Positions 7,269 to 14,631 of a DNA stretch of 64,000 nt are shown one piece after another; positions within the stretch are counted from its first letter, which is position 1, and the number at the start of each line of letters is the position of its first letter. The notes below the pieces were generated by a model. That model worked only from the letters and a program-made list of their open reading frames with translations. It was not told the origin of the DNA and made no database searches. The position numbers and the translations under genes are program-made. Source of the stretch: Streptomyces sp. Ag109_O5-10 (GTDB lineage Bacteria > Actinomycetota > Actinomycetes > Streptomycetales > Streptomycetaceae); NCBI RefSeq assembly GCF_900105755.1, contig NZ_FNTQ01000001.1, forward strand, positions 5,022,001-5,086,000. Direction: 5' to 3'.

Positions 7269-8109
7269 GTGCCGCAGAGGCGGGTGGTGACGGGACGCAG
7301 CCAGGAGCCGAGGCAACGATTCGCGGAGGAACTGCGGCTGCTGCGGGCGGACCGGGGGGTGAGCTTGAAGGGGCTGGCCGAGGAACTGGGCTGGGACGCG
7401 TCCAACTTCGGGAAGACGGAGAGCGGGCGACCCTGGGGAGCCCGGAGGTCGTGGAGGCGCTCGATCAGTTCTATGGGACGCCTGGGCTGTTGCTGGCCTT
7501 GTGGGAGTTGGCGGTTGGGGATCCGTCGCAGTTCAAGGAGCAGTACCGGCGGTACATGGTGTTGGAGGCGAGGCGGTGAGTCCGTGGCACTACTCGTCGA
7601 GTTCACCGCCGGGTTTGCTTCAGACGGCTGGATACGCCCGTGAGGCGCTGGCCGTGGGTTGGATCGAGGGCGCAGAACTGGAGCAGCAGGTAGAAGCGCG
7701 GGTAGGGCGTGGCCAACTGCTGGAAGGCGACGATCCGCCGATGTTCCGGGTCATCCTGTCTGAGGCGGTGCTGCACACGTCGCTACGCGACTCGAGAGCG
7801 TGGCGCGAGCAATTGCAGCACCTGGCAGAAGTCACCGAGCGCCCGGACATCACGCTTCAGGTGCTGACGTTCAGTGCTGGACCGCGTGGCCTGATGAATA
7901 CCTCCGTGAAGTTCCCGCGTTTGCCGGATGGCCGTACGGTCGCCTACACCGAGAACGACTTGCGCGGTGAACTGGTGGAGGAAAACGCCTCAGTTGAGCT
8001 GCTACTGCGTAGGTGCGACGCGATGCGCGACCTGGCGCTTTCACCGGCCGAGTCACGCGAGTTCATCCTGCGGACGTTGGAGGGAGTGCCGTGCGAGCCG
8101 TCGACCTGA
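7269..8109 (+). pseudogene. XRE-family regulator with DUF5753 domain, two frameshifts
   Basis: Three reading frames together give one complete XRE-DUF5753 protein. GTG 7269 to about 7430 encodes the HTH (RFAEELRLLRADRGVSLKGL, LGWDASNFGKTESG). After a one-base loss the frame continues LGSPEVVEALDQFYGTPGLL up to a stop at 7579. After a second one-base loss near 7575 the DUF5753 part reads WHYSSSSPPGLLQTAGYARE to the stop at 8109 (LALSPAESREFILRTLEG). In the family this is one protein of about 280 residues that regulates development or antibiotic genes with a DUF397 partner. Two losses suggest a decayed gene, but sequencing errors cannot be excluded. Confidence 0.8.
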
Positions 8110-8444
8110 GTGGCGTCACGTGGCGCAAGAGCCGCTACAGCAACACGAGTGGCGGCGACTGCGTCGAGGTCTCCGACGATCTCCCGGCCACCGCCTCCTG
8201 GCGCAAGAGCAGCTACAGCAACCAGGACGGGGGCCAGTGCGTCGAGGTCTCCGACGGCCTCCTACGTACCGCCGCCGACTCGCACAGGAGCAGCTACCGC
8301 AACCAGGACGGTGGCAACTTCCTCGAAGCCGCCGCCGGTCTCCCCTCCCTCGTCCCCGTCCGCGACAGCAAGGCCCCTTCGCTCGGAGCCCTCCTCTTCG
8401 CAGCCTCCGCCTGGGCGGCCTTCGTCGACGGGGTCAAGCGCTGA
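8091..8444 (+). CDS. DUF397 protein with three tandem DUF397 units
   Basis: The 117-residue protein starts at GTG 8091 after GGAGGGAG and overlaps the end of the XRE gene by 19 nt in another frame. DUF397 proteins are usually about 60-80 residues with one unit (W-R-K-S-S-Y-S-N...GG.C.EV). Here the unit occurs three times: TWRKSRYSNTSGGDCVEVSD, SWRKSSYSNQDGGQCVEVSD, and a decayed third copy (SHRSSYRNQDGGNFLEAAA) that lost its Trp and Cys. The C-terminus has the usual VRDSKAP...FAASAWAAFVDGVK ending. In the family these small acidic proteins counteract the adjacent XRE repressor. Since that gene is frameshifted, this one may have lost its partner. Confidence 0.85.
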   Translation: MRAVDLSGVTWRKSRYSNTSGGDCVEVSDDLPATASWRKSSYSNQDGGQCVEVSDGLLRTAADSHRSSYRNQDGGNFLEAAAGLPSLVPVRDSKAPSLGALLFAASAWAAFVDGVKR

Positions 8445-8671
8445 CGCCGGACTACGGCCCAGGACGTCTACGACACCCTGGGTTGTCCGGCAACCCCGCG
8501 ACGGGCCGCCTCCGGCACGTGGCCGCACTGGGCGTGATGGGACGCGAACCGTCCTTCCACGCCGCCCAACTGCCGCTGCCGACCGAGCCGTTCCGGCTGG
8601 AGCCGACCGGCCTCACCGCGGTCGGCGAGGACGCGCGCACGTGGCTGGAGATCGCCCGCGTCTTCCTCTGA
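8445..8671 (+). pseudogene. Possible gene remnant between DUF397 and lysR
   Basis: The frame ending at 8671 reads like a protein C-terminus (MGREPSFHAAQLPLPTEPFR, then an acidic Trp-containing end ARTWLEIARVFL). It has no promoter, ribosome binding site or N-terminal part; the sequence before it belongs to the DUF397 gene in another frame. It ends one base before the convergent lysR stop. It may be the 3' end of a gene whose 5' part was replaced when the DUF397 region arrived. Not identified. Confidence 0.25.
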
Positions 8672-9538
8672 TCACCGGTAGGCGGCGACCGCCACCCGCA
8701 CGAACGACCGCAGCAGCGGGTTCGCGTCCCCCTCGGCCCACGCCACCACCACTCGGCTCGGCGGCATGTCGGCGACCGGTACGACCGTGAGCCCGGCCCC
8801 CGGGTCATGGCCGGCCAGTGTCATGCCCACCGTGCCGTTCCAGAGCACCGCCTGGCGGCACTCCTGGACGGCTCGCACGACCGGCCCCTCCCGCGCCTCG
8901 CCGCCGTTCCAGTACGACTGCCAGAGCCGGTCGGTGCCGTCCGGGAACCGGAACCAGCGCCGCGCGGCGAGGTCGGCCAGCTCCAGGCTCTCCCGGCCGG
9001 CCAGCGGATCGTCGGCACGGAGCAGCGCCCCGACCGGATCGGCGCGCAACTCCCGAACGACCAGACCTGTTTCGTCGAACGGCGCGCGGGTGAGGGCGAC
9101 GTCGACGGCACCGGCGTGCAACCCGCACGTGGGGTCCGTCAGGTCGGTCTCGCGGATGCGGATCTCGACGCCCGGGTGGCGCTCGCGGTACGCGCGGGCC
9201 AGGCGCCGTACGCCCGGATCCGTGCTGTCGCCCAGGAGGCCGACGGTGAGCACCCCGGCGCCCGCCGCCGCGGCGACCCGTACGCGCAGCCGGTCGGCCC
9301 GGTCGAGGAGCGCGCGGGCCTCGTCCAGCAGGACCGCTCCCACCGGGGTCAGGGCGACCCCCGCCGGTGACCGCTGCAACAGCAGCGCGCCGATCTCGGT
9401 CTCCAGCGCCTTGATCGCGCGGCTCAGCGGGGGCTGGCTCATGTGGAGCCGGGCGGCGGCCCGGCCGAAGTGGAGTTCCTCGGCGACCGCCACGAAGTAG
9501 CGCAGCGTGCGCAGCTCAATCCGCTCCATCGGCTCCAT
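8672..9538 (-). CDS. LysR-family transcriptional regulator
   Basis: The 288-residue protein has the N-terminal winged HTH (LRTLRYFVAVAEELHFGRAA, RLHMSQPPLSRAIKALETEI) and a C-terminal periplasmic-binding-type effector domain from about residue 90. Two starts are possible, ATG 9538 (MEPMERIEL) or the internal ATG 9529; both leave the HTH intact. It is divergent from a cupin-DoxX gene pair with 80 bp between them. That gap contains a T-N11-A palindrome typical of LysR operators, so the pair is the probable target. Confidence 0.9.
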   Translation of the reverse strand: MEPMERIELRTLRYFVAVAEELHFGRAAARLHMSQPPLSRAIKALETEIGALLLQRSPAGVALTPVGAVLLDEARALLDRADRLRVRVAAAAGAGVLTVGLLGDSTDPGVRRLARAYRERHPGVEIRIRETDLTDPTCGLHAGAVDVALTRAPFDETGLVVRELRADPVGALLRADDPLAGRESLELADLAARRWFRFPDGTDRLWQSYWNGGEAREGPVVRAVQECRQAVLWNGTVGMTLAGHDPGAGLTVVPVADMPPSRVVVAWAEGDANPLLRSFVRVAVAAYR

Positions 9539-9546
9539 GCAGCAAC

Positions 9547-9563
9547 GATACCGATCGGGTATC
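9547..9563. promoter_or_regulatory. LysR-type operator GATACC-N5-GGTATC
   Basis: GATACCGATCGGGTATC has 6-bp arms and contains a T-N11-A core (T at 9549, A at 9561), the classic LysR binding pattern. It lies 9 bp upstream of lysR and 56 bp upstream of the cupin gene, as expected for autoregulation and control of the divergent pair. Confidence 0.6.
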
Positions 9564-9618
9564 GGGGTGGCCGAACAGGTCTTGGACAGCCGGACCGCCG
9601 CGGCCGTCGAATCGGAGC

Positions 9619-10092
9619 ATGACGACTCACGACAACACTCCCGCGGTATCCGTCGTCGGTCCCGGCGACGGCGAGGTGCTGATGCTCGGTACCACCCGGA
9701 TGCGCGTCCTGGAGGACGGCCGTACCACCGGTCACCGCCTCGGCCTCGCCGAGTCCGTCCTCGCGCCGCACACCCCCGGCCCGCCGCAGCACCGGCACGC
9801 GCAGCACGACGAGGGGTTCTACGTCATCTCCGGCTCGGTGCGCTTCACCGTCGGGGACGAGGAGTACGACGCCAGGGCCGGAACCCTCGTCATGGTGCCG
9901 CCCGGCGCCCCGCACAGCTTCGCCAACGTCACCGGCGAACCGGCCGTCATGCTCAGCACGTTCACGCCCGACCTGTATGTGCAGTACTTCCGGGACCTGC
10001 GGGACCTGTTCGCCACCGGTGAGGCGCCGGACCCGCGGGCGAGCGCCGAGATCATGAGCCGTTACGCCACCGAGCCGGCCGGCGCCTCATGA
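9619..10092 (+). CDS. Cupin-domain protein
   Basis: The 157-residue protein is a single cupin barrel. Motif 1 is P-Q-H-R-H-A-Q-H-D-E-G-F-Y-V-I-S-G, with metal-ligand His/His/Glu spacing, and motif 2 is GTLVMVPPGAPHSFAN with its His. Such proteins bind a divalent metal and act as isomerases, dioxygenases or quercetinase-like enzymes; the substrate cannot be told from sequence. It overlaps the DoxX-like gene by 4 nt (ATGA) and is divergent from lysR. Confidence 0.85.
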   Translation: MTTHDNTPAVSVVGPGDGEVLMLGTTRMRVLEDGRTTGHRLGLAESVLAPHTPGPPQHRHAQHDEGFYVISGSVRFTVGDEEYDARAGTLVMVPPGAPHSFANVTGEPAVMLSTFTPDLYVQYFRDLRDLFATGEAPDPRASAEIMSRYATEPAGAS

Positions 10093-10448
10093 GCGTCGCG
10101 TACTGGGCCGTGGCCGGTCTGCTCGCCCTCTTCTACCTCTACGGGGGCGGGCTGAAGGTCGTGCAGAGCAGGGAGCGGCTGCTGCCGATGATGGCGTGGG
10201 TGGACAGCACGCCGATGCCGGCCGTGCGGGCGATCGGGAGCGTCGAGATCCTCGGCGCGGCCGGCCTCGTCCTCCCGCGCCTGACCGGCGTCGCGCCCTG
10301 GCTGGGCCTGGCCGCCGCCGTCGGGTTCGTCGTGCTCCAAGTCGGCGCGATCCGGGTGCACATGCGGATGGGGGACCGCCAAGTGGGCCTCAACCTGGCG
10401 CTCTTGGCGGCGGCGGGGGCGACTGCCTGGCTCGCGGCGGTGTCCTGA
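10089..10448 (+). CDS. DoxX-like small membrane protein
   Basis: The 119-residue protein has four hydrophobic segments (about residues 5-22, 45-63, 67-85 and 98-116). The SVEILGAAGLVLPRLTG stretch is typical of DoxX/DoxD-like proteins. It is translationally coupled to the upstream cupin gene. Related pairs are linked to quinone or sulfur-species metabolism, but here the role is unknown. Confidence 0.8.
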   Translation: MSVAYWAVAGLLALFYLYGGGLKVVQSRERLLPMMAWVDSTPMPAVRAIGSVEILGAAGLVLPRLTGVAPWLGLAAAVGFVVLQVGAIRVHMRMGDRQVGLNLALLAAAGATAWLAAVS

Positions 10449-10461
10449 TCGTAATTAATCC

Positions 10462-10469
10462 TTGTACAA
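10462..10469. promoter_or_regulatory. Palindrome TTGTACAA in an AT-rich island
   Basis: GTAATTAATCCTTGTACAAC (10451-10470) is strikingly AT-rich for this genome and centres on a perfect 8-bp palindrome. It lies 77 bp before the start of the three-gene membrane protein operon and probably belongs to its promoter. Confidence 0.35.
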
Positions 10470-10546
10470 CTCATTGAGCGGACCACGAGTCTCCTGTGGC
10501 ACGCGGATCAGGGAATCCGTGTTCCCGTTGCGAACAGGGGGACGAA

Positions 10547-11380
10547 ATGGACCTACCCGTACCAGAGAAACCACCGGAAACCGTTCCAGAGGCCTCTCCA
10601 GAGGCCCCTCCGGAAGCCCCTCCGGAAGCCCCTCCGAAAGTCCTGCCGGAAGCCTCGCCCGGACGTGGGCGCCGGGCGGGCCGTACCGTCGCGCTGATCG
10701 CCGGTGCCGCCGTGCTCGGGATCGTGGCCGGCACCTGCGTCGGCTACCTCGTTCAGGCCGACCGGGCGCCCACCGCCCTGCCGTCCCTCTCCCAGGCGTC
10801 GGTCGCGCAGGCGAAGGGCGCCGGTCCGGAGCCGCTGTCGGCCGCCGAGGACCGGAAGGTGAAGGTCGACGGCGACCTGCGCAAGCTGCTGCTGAAGAAG
10901 CCGAGCGGGGCGCGCAAGGGGCTGTACACGGTGGGGACCGACGGCTGGATGAGCCTGACCGAGTACGCGGAGACGTTCGACAAGCCGGCCGGCGCCTTCC
11001 GTCAACTGATCGCGGACGACGACTTCCGGCGGGCCGCCGCCACCACCTGGCGTGAGGGCAGCACCTACAGCGTCGAGATCCGCCTGGTCCAGTACCGCCA
11101 GGAGGAGACCAGCTCTGCGGCCGAGGACGCGGCGGGCGACGCGTACTACTGGGCCGACAGGGGGGCCCGGGACACCGAGAGCTGGCCGATCCCCGGCACC
11201 GGCGACGGCATGGCGTACGTCCACCACAAGCCCGAGAGCGAGTACGGCGTGAGTGTGTACTCGGCCGAGGCGCACGCGTGGCGCGGGGACATCGCCATGG
11301 AGATCTGGATCAGCGACACGAAGTCGATCTCCAGGACGAAGGTGCTGGATGTGGCGAAGCGGCAGATGGAGCGGTTGTGA
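10547..11380 (+). CDS. Single-pass membrane protein with Pro/Glu-rich tail, copy 1
   Basis: The 277-residue protein has three parts. The cytoplasmic tail has repeated P-E-A-P-P and S-P-E-A-P motifs (about residues 1-38). A Gly/Arg patch is followed by one membrane helix (VALIAGAAVLGIVAGTCVGYL, about 46-65). The rest is a 210-residue extracytoplasmic domain with DLRKLLLKKPSGA and GTDGWMSLTEYAETF. It is paralogous to the gene two places downstream. ATG 10547 is chosen because AGGGGGAC lies just before it; an upstream in-frame GTG (10496) has no such signal. The stop overlaps the next start. Function unknown; an envelope sensor or anchoring role is only a guess. Confidence 0.75.
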   Translation: MDLPVPEKPPETVPEASPEAPPEAPPEAPPKVLPEASPGRGRRAGRTVALIAGAAVLGIVAGTCVGYLVQADRAPTALPSLSQASVAQAKGAGPEPLSAAEDRKVKVDGDLRKLLLKKPSGARKGLYTVGTDGWMSLTEYAETFDKPAGAFRQLIADDDFRRAAATTWREGSTYSVEIRLVQYRQEETSSAAEDAAGDAYYWADRGARDTESWPIPGTGDGMAYVHHKPESEYGVSVYSAEAHAWRGDIAMEIWISDTKSISRTKVLDVAKRQMERL

Positions 11381-12264
11381 GCGAGGAATCCGTCCACCCC
11401 GAACCGGCGGCGACGCCGGAGCCGACGGTCTCCGAGCCGACGGCGACCGCTGCCGAGGCCGTACCCGAGGCCGTTCCCGAGGCGCCCCTCCCTGCGGACG
11501 CCTCGGCCTCCGACCTCACCGCCCCGGCACCGCGCCCCCGGCGCCGTATCGGCCTCTTCATCACCGCCGGCGTCCTCGCCGCGGCCGTCGTCGCGGGTGT
11601 CGCCGGCACGGTCGTGACCGTGCGTGCCGCGGACCGGGACCCCGGTGCTCCCCACTGGAGCCTGCCCGAGCAGTCCAAGGGGGCGGCGGCGACGGCGCAG
11701 ACCGGCCTCCAGGGCATGCTGCTGCCGTACGACGACGAGCGGTACGGGCGCGGACCGGACCTGCCCGGGTTCGGCTCGGACGTGCGGCTGACCGGCGCCC
11801 AGGCCACGGCGCTGCGCAAGGAGTCGATCAAGGACCTGCCGCGTTCGCAGCGCCAGCAGCTGGACCGGCAGATAGACAGGAACCCGGTCAAGGGCATGGT
11901 GATGCGCAGCTACGTGTACACCGCCGGGAATGAGGACGACGACTACACAATGGACGTCCAGCTGGCCCAGATGGAGAACCGGGCCACGGTCCGTACCATC
12001 GCCAACGCCGAGCGCGAGCTCTTCGACTCGCTGGCCATCTTCCGGAAGGGCCCGCAGATCGCGGGGTACAAGAACTCGACCTCGTGCTTCCTGCCGCCGG
12101 CCGAGTCGGGCGAGAAACTCGACTCGATGCTCTGCTACGGCTACGTGGGGGACGTCCTGGTCACCGCCACGGCCACCGCGGCCAAGCCGCTGGACACGAA
12201 GAGCGCGGCGGACATGCTGCACGCCCAGCTCGAACGGATCAAGGACCCGGGGGCGGCCGTATGA
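11377..12264 (+). CDS. Single-pass membrane protein with Pro/Glu-rich tail, copy 2
   Basis: The 295-residue protein repeats the layout of its neighbours: a tail rich in PEPTVSEPTATAAEAVPEAV, a basic patch (PRPRRR), one membrane helix (about residues 59-78) and an extracytoplasmic domain with two cysteines (TSCFLP and SMLCYGY) that could form a disulfide. The exported domain is more divergent than in copies 1 and 3 but keeps the pattern of a short helical region followed by a beta-rich part (YVYTAGNEDDDYTMDVQLAQ). The GTG start overlaps the previous stop by 4 nt (GTGA) and the stop overlaps the next ATG (ATGA), so all three genes are coupled. Confidence 0.75.
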   Translation: MSEESVHPEPAATPEPTVSEPTATAAEAVPEAVPEAPLPADASASDLTAPAPRPRRRIGLFITAGVLAAAVVAGVAGTVVTVRAADRDPGAPHWSLPEQSKGAAATAQTGLQGMLLPYDDERYGRGPDLPGFGSDVRLTGAQATALRKESIKDLPRSQRQQLDRQIDRNPVKGMVMRSYVYTAGNEDDDYTMDVQLAQMENRATVRTIANAERELFDSLAIFRKGPQIAGYKNSTSCFLPPAESGEKLDSMLCYGYVGDVLVTATATAAKPLDTKSAADMLHAQLERIKDPGAAV

Positions 12265-13304
12265 CCACCGAGACGAACACGAACGCGGACCCGAACCCGG
12301 AGCCGGTCACGGAGCCGGTCGCGGAGCCGAGCACGGACCCGGTCACGGAGCCGAGCACGGTCCTGGTCACGGATTCGGACCCCGACCCGAACGCGAAGGC
12401 GGACTCGAACCCGGACCCGGACCCAGTCCCCGTTGCGGTCGCGGAGGTCGCGCAGCCCGTGGAACCCGTACCGCCCGTGGAACCCGTACCGCCCGTGGAA
12501 CCCGTACCGCCCGTGGAGCCCGCGCCGCCCGTGAAGAAGGACCGGCGGTTGCTGCGGGCCACGCTCCGCTGGGTCGCCGCCGTCGCCGTCTTCGGCGTCG
12601 TCGGGACCGGTACGGCGTACGGCATCACGCGGCTCGACCGCACCGACGTACCCGGTCTGGCCACGCACTCCGACGGCCGCTGGACGTACCCCGTCCTGGT
12701 GAAGCCCCCGCTGCCCTCCGGCAGCCCCGGCCCGAACGACGACGCCCGCAACCTGGCCGGCACCCACTACGCCGACCTGCGGAAACTGCTCCTCCCGGCG
12801 CCGAAGGGAGCCACCGCCGACGTCTCGCTCAAGGGCACGGACGGCTGGCTGCCGACGAAGGGCTTCCTCGCCGAGTTCGCCTCCGCGGACGACCGGAAGG
12901 AGCTGGGCCAGACGCTCCTCGACAGCGGCCTGCGGCACATCACCGCCCGCGGCTGGACCACCCCCGACGGCACGCACACCCGGATCTACCTGCTCCAGTT
13001 CGACACCGCCGCGGTCGCGGAGGTGATCCTCAACGGCAAGCTCATGAGCCAGGCGGCGCCGACCTACGCGCTGCGCGACGGGGACCAGTTCGAACTCGAC
13101 GGGAAGTTCCCTGACGTGGCCAGGATCGAGCACGTCCTGCTGGCGCCCTACACGGAGCTCAAGCCGTACGGCGCCCGGCAGGCCCGGCAGGCCTACCTCG
13201 CCTCCGGCGACACCGTCGGCGTGATCATCCAGTCCCGCAAGGGCGGCATGCCCGCCGTCCCCTTCGAGCAGACGGTGACCCTGCAGAGCGAGCTGCTCGG
13301 CTGA
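12261..13304 (+). CDS. Single-pass membrane protein with Pro/Glu-rich tail, copy 3
   Basis: The 347-residue protein has the longest tail of the three. An NADPNPEPVTEP-type acidic repeat region is followed by PVEPVPPVEPVPPVEPVPP, encoded by about three 18-bp DNA repeats at 12460-12520. One membrane helix (about residues 108-127) precedes the exported domain. That domain is clearly paralogous to copy 1 (HYADLRKLLLPAPKGA, KGTDGWLPTKGFLAEFASAD, then TRIYLLQFDTAAVAEVIL). The gene ends 22 bp before a terminator. Function unknown. The shared layout suggests the three act together at the membrane. Confidence 0.75.
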   Translation: MTTETNTNADPNPEPVTEPVAEPSTDPVTEPSTVLVTDSDPDPNAKADSNPDPDPVPVAVAEVAQPVEPVPPVEPVPPVEPVPPVEPAPPVKKDRRLLRATLRWVAAVAVFGVVGTGTAYGITRLDRTDVPGLATHSDGRWTYPVLVKPPLPSGSPGPNDDARNLAGTHYADLRKLLLPAPKGATADVSLKGTDGWLPTKGFLAEFASADDRKELGQTLLDSGLRHITARGWTTPDGTHTRIYLLQFDTAAVAEVILNGKLMSQAAPTYALRDGDQFELDGKFPDVARIEHVLLAPYTELKPYGARQARQAYLASGDTVGVIIQSRKGGMPAVPFEQTVTLQSELLG

Positions 13305-13325
13305 CCCCGCGGGGAGCACCTCGCC

Positions 13326-13368
13326 AAGAGCGCCGGGCCCGGGCCGCGTAAGCTTGGGCCCGGCTCTT
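13326..13368 (+). terminator. Terminator of the three-gene membrane operon
   Basis: AAGAGCGCCGGGCCC (13326-13340) pairs with GGGCCCGGCTCTT (13356-13368) with one bulged base pair position. The hairpin lies 22 bp after the third gene's stop and 34 bp before the next small gene. Confidence 0.7.
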
Positions 13369-13401
13369 GTACGTACGCCCGACCTCGCTCAAGGAGCACC
13401 C

Positions 13402-13500
13402 GTGGAAGCCTTCTTCGAAACCCTGCTGGTCCTGGTCTGCGTCGGCGTCCTCGCCTTCGCCTGGCTGACCGTGAAGAAGCTGTACCAGGGCCAGCGCTGA
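13402..13500 (+). CDS. 32-residue small membrane protein
   Basis: A GTG start at 13402 follows AAGGAG (13391-13396). The peptide is VEAFFETLLVLVCVGVLAFA followed by a Trp and the basic end VKKLYQGQR, that is, one membrane helix with a basic cytoplasmic tail. It sits between a terminator and the nitrobindin gene (34 bp downstream). The good ribosome binding site and coding-like composition support a real gene. Function unknown. Confidence 0.65.
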   Translation: MEAFFETLLVLVCVGVLAFAWLTVKKLYQGQR

Positions 13501-13534
13501 CCGAGTCCGAGCCCGAGTCTAGGAACCACCACCC

Positions 13535-14110
13535 ATGATCGAGATTCCGTCCGACCTGCACAAGGACCTCGTCCCGCTCGCCTTCCTGCTCGGCAACTGG
13601 GCCGGTGCGGGTGTTCACGACTTCCCGGGCTCGGAGAAGTGCAACTTCGGCCAGGAGGTCACCTTCAGCCACGACGGACGGGACTTCCTGGAGTACCACT
13701 CCCACACCTGGGTGCTGGACCACGACGGGAACAAGGTCCGCCCGCTGGAGTCGGAGTCCGGCTTCTGGCGCATCGACGCCGACCGCAAGGTCGAGGTCAC
13801 GATGGTCCGCGACGACGGCGTGATCGAGATCTGGTACGGCGAGATGGCCAACCAGAAGCCCCAGATCGACCTGGTCACCGACGCCGTCGCCCGGACCGCC
13901 GCCTCCGCCCCGTACACCGGCGGCAAGCGTCTCTACGGCTACGTCAAGAGCGACCTGATGTGGGTCGGCGAGAAGCAGACCCCCGAGGTCGAGCTGCGCC
14001 CCTACATGTCGGCGCACCTGAAGAAGGTCGTCACCCCGGAGGACGTCGAGCGCTGGGCCAAGGCCCTCCCCGACGACATGCCGGACGACGGCATCGCGTT
14101 CTTCAAGTAG
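13535..14110 (+). CDS. Nitrobindin-family heme-binding beta-barrel protein
   Basis: The 191-residue protein starts with the diagnostic G-x-W-x-G-x-G motif (LLGNWAGAGVHDFPG, about residues 18-32) followed by alternating beta strands (FLEYHSHTWVLDHDG, VEVTMVRDDGVIEIWYGEM). It is also known as the FABP-like/DUF1794 family. Members bind ferric heme in a small barrel and are implicated in nitric oxide or peroxynitrite handling. The heme-ligand His would be near the C-terminus (MSAHLKKV is the best candidate). It is followed directly by nur, and the stop codon lies in a 10-bp direct repeat upstream of nur. Confidence 0.9.
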   Translation: MIEIPSDLHKDLVPLAFLLGNWAGAGVHDFPGSEKCNFGQEVTFSHDGRDFLEYHSHTWVLDHDGNKVRPLESESGFWRIDADRKVEVTMVRDDGVIEIWYGEMANQKPQIDLVTDAVARTAASAPYTGGKRLYGYVKSDLMWVGEKQTPEVELRPYMSAHLKKVVTPEDVERWAKALPDDMPDDGIAFFK

Positions 14111-14144
14111 TTCTGGAATTCGGAAGTAGTTCTAGACTTTCGGT

Positions 14145-14621
14145 GTGGTGAGCACCGACTGGAAGAGCGACCTAAGGCAGCGCGGCTACCGGCTGACGCC
14201 GCAGCGGCAACTCGTGCTCGAAGCCGTGGACACCCTTGAGCACGCGACCCCCGACGACATCCTCGGTGAAGTGAGGAAGACCGCGTCGGGGGTCAACATC
14301 TCGACGGTCTACCGGACCCTGGAGCTCCTGGAGGAGCTCGGGCTGGTCAGCCATGCCCATCTCGGGCACGGTGCGCCGACGTACCACCTCGCCGACCGGC
14401 ACCACCACATCCACCTGGTCTGCCGTGACTGCGACAACGTGATCGAGGCGGACGTGGCGGTGGCCGCGGAGTTCACCGCCAAGCTGCGGCGTGACTTCGG
14501 CTTCGAGACGGACATGAAACACTTCGCGATCTTCGGGCGTTGCAAGGACTGCACGCTGAAGAGAGCCAAGGCGCCATCCGCCGCGTCCACGTCCCTCCAG
14601 AGTTCAATTACCGAGTCGTAG
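14145..14621 (+). CDS. nur: Nur, nickel-responsive Fur-family regulator
   Basis: The 158-residue protein has the Fur winged helix and dimerisation domain and is nearly identical in pattern to S. coelicolor Nur, which with nickel represses sodF and nickel uptake genes. Counting from GTG 14145, the residues known from the Nur structure fall in place: His70, His72 and His126 for the nickel site, and His33, His86, His88 and His90 for the second metal site. Cys pairs lie at 93/96 and 133/136. A TAGACT hexamer (14133-14138) 6 nt before GTG suggests a leaderless mRNA and supports this start. The C-terminal tail after residue 139 is longer than I recall for the S. coelicolor protein. Confidence 0.93.
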   Translation: MVSTDWKSDLRQRGYRLTPQRQLVLEAVDTLEHATPDDILGEVRKTASGVNISTVYRTLELLEELGLVSHAHLGHGAPTYHLADRHHHIHLVCRDCDNVIEADVAVAAEFTAKLRRDFGFETDMKHFAIFGRCKDCTLKRAKAPSAASTSLQSSITES

Positions 14622-14631
14622 GCTTACGCAT

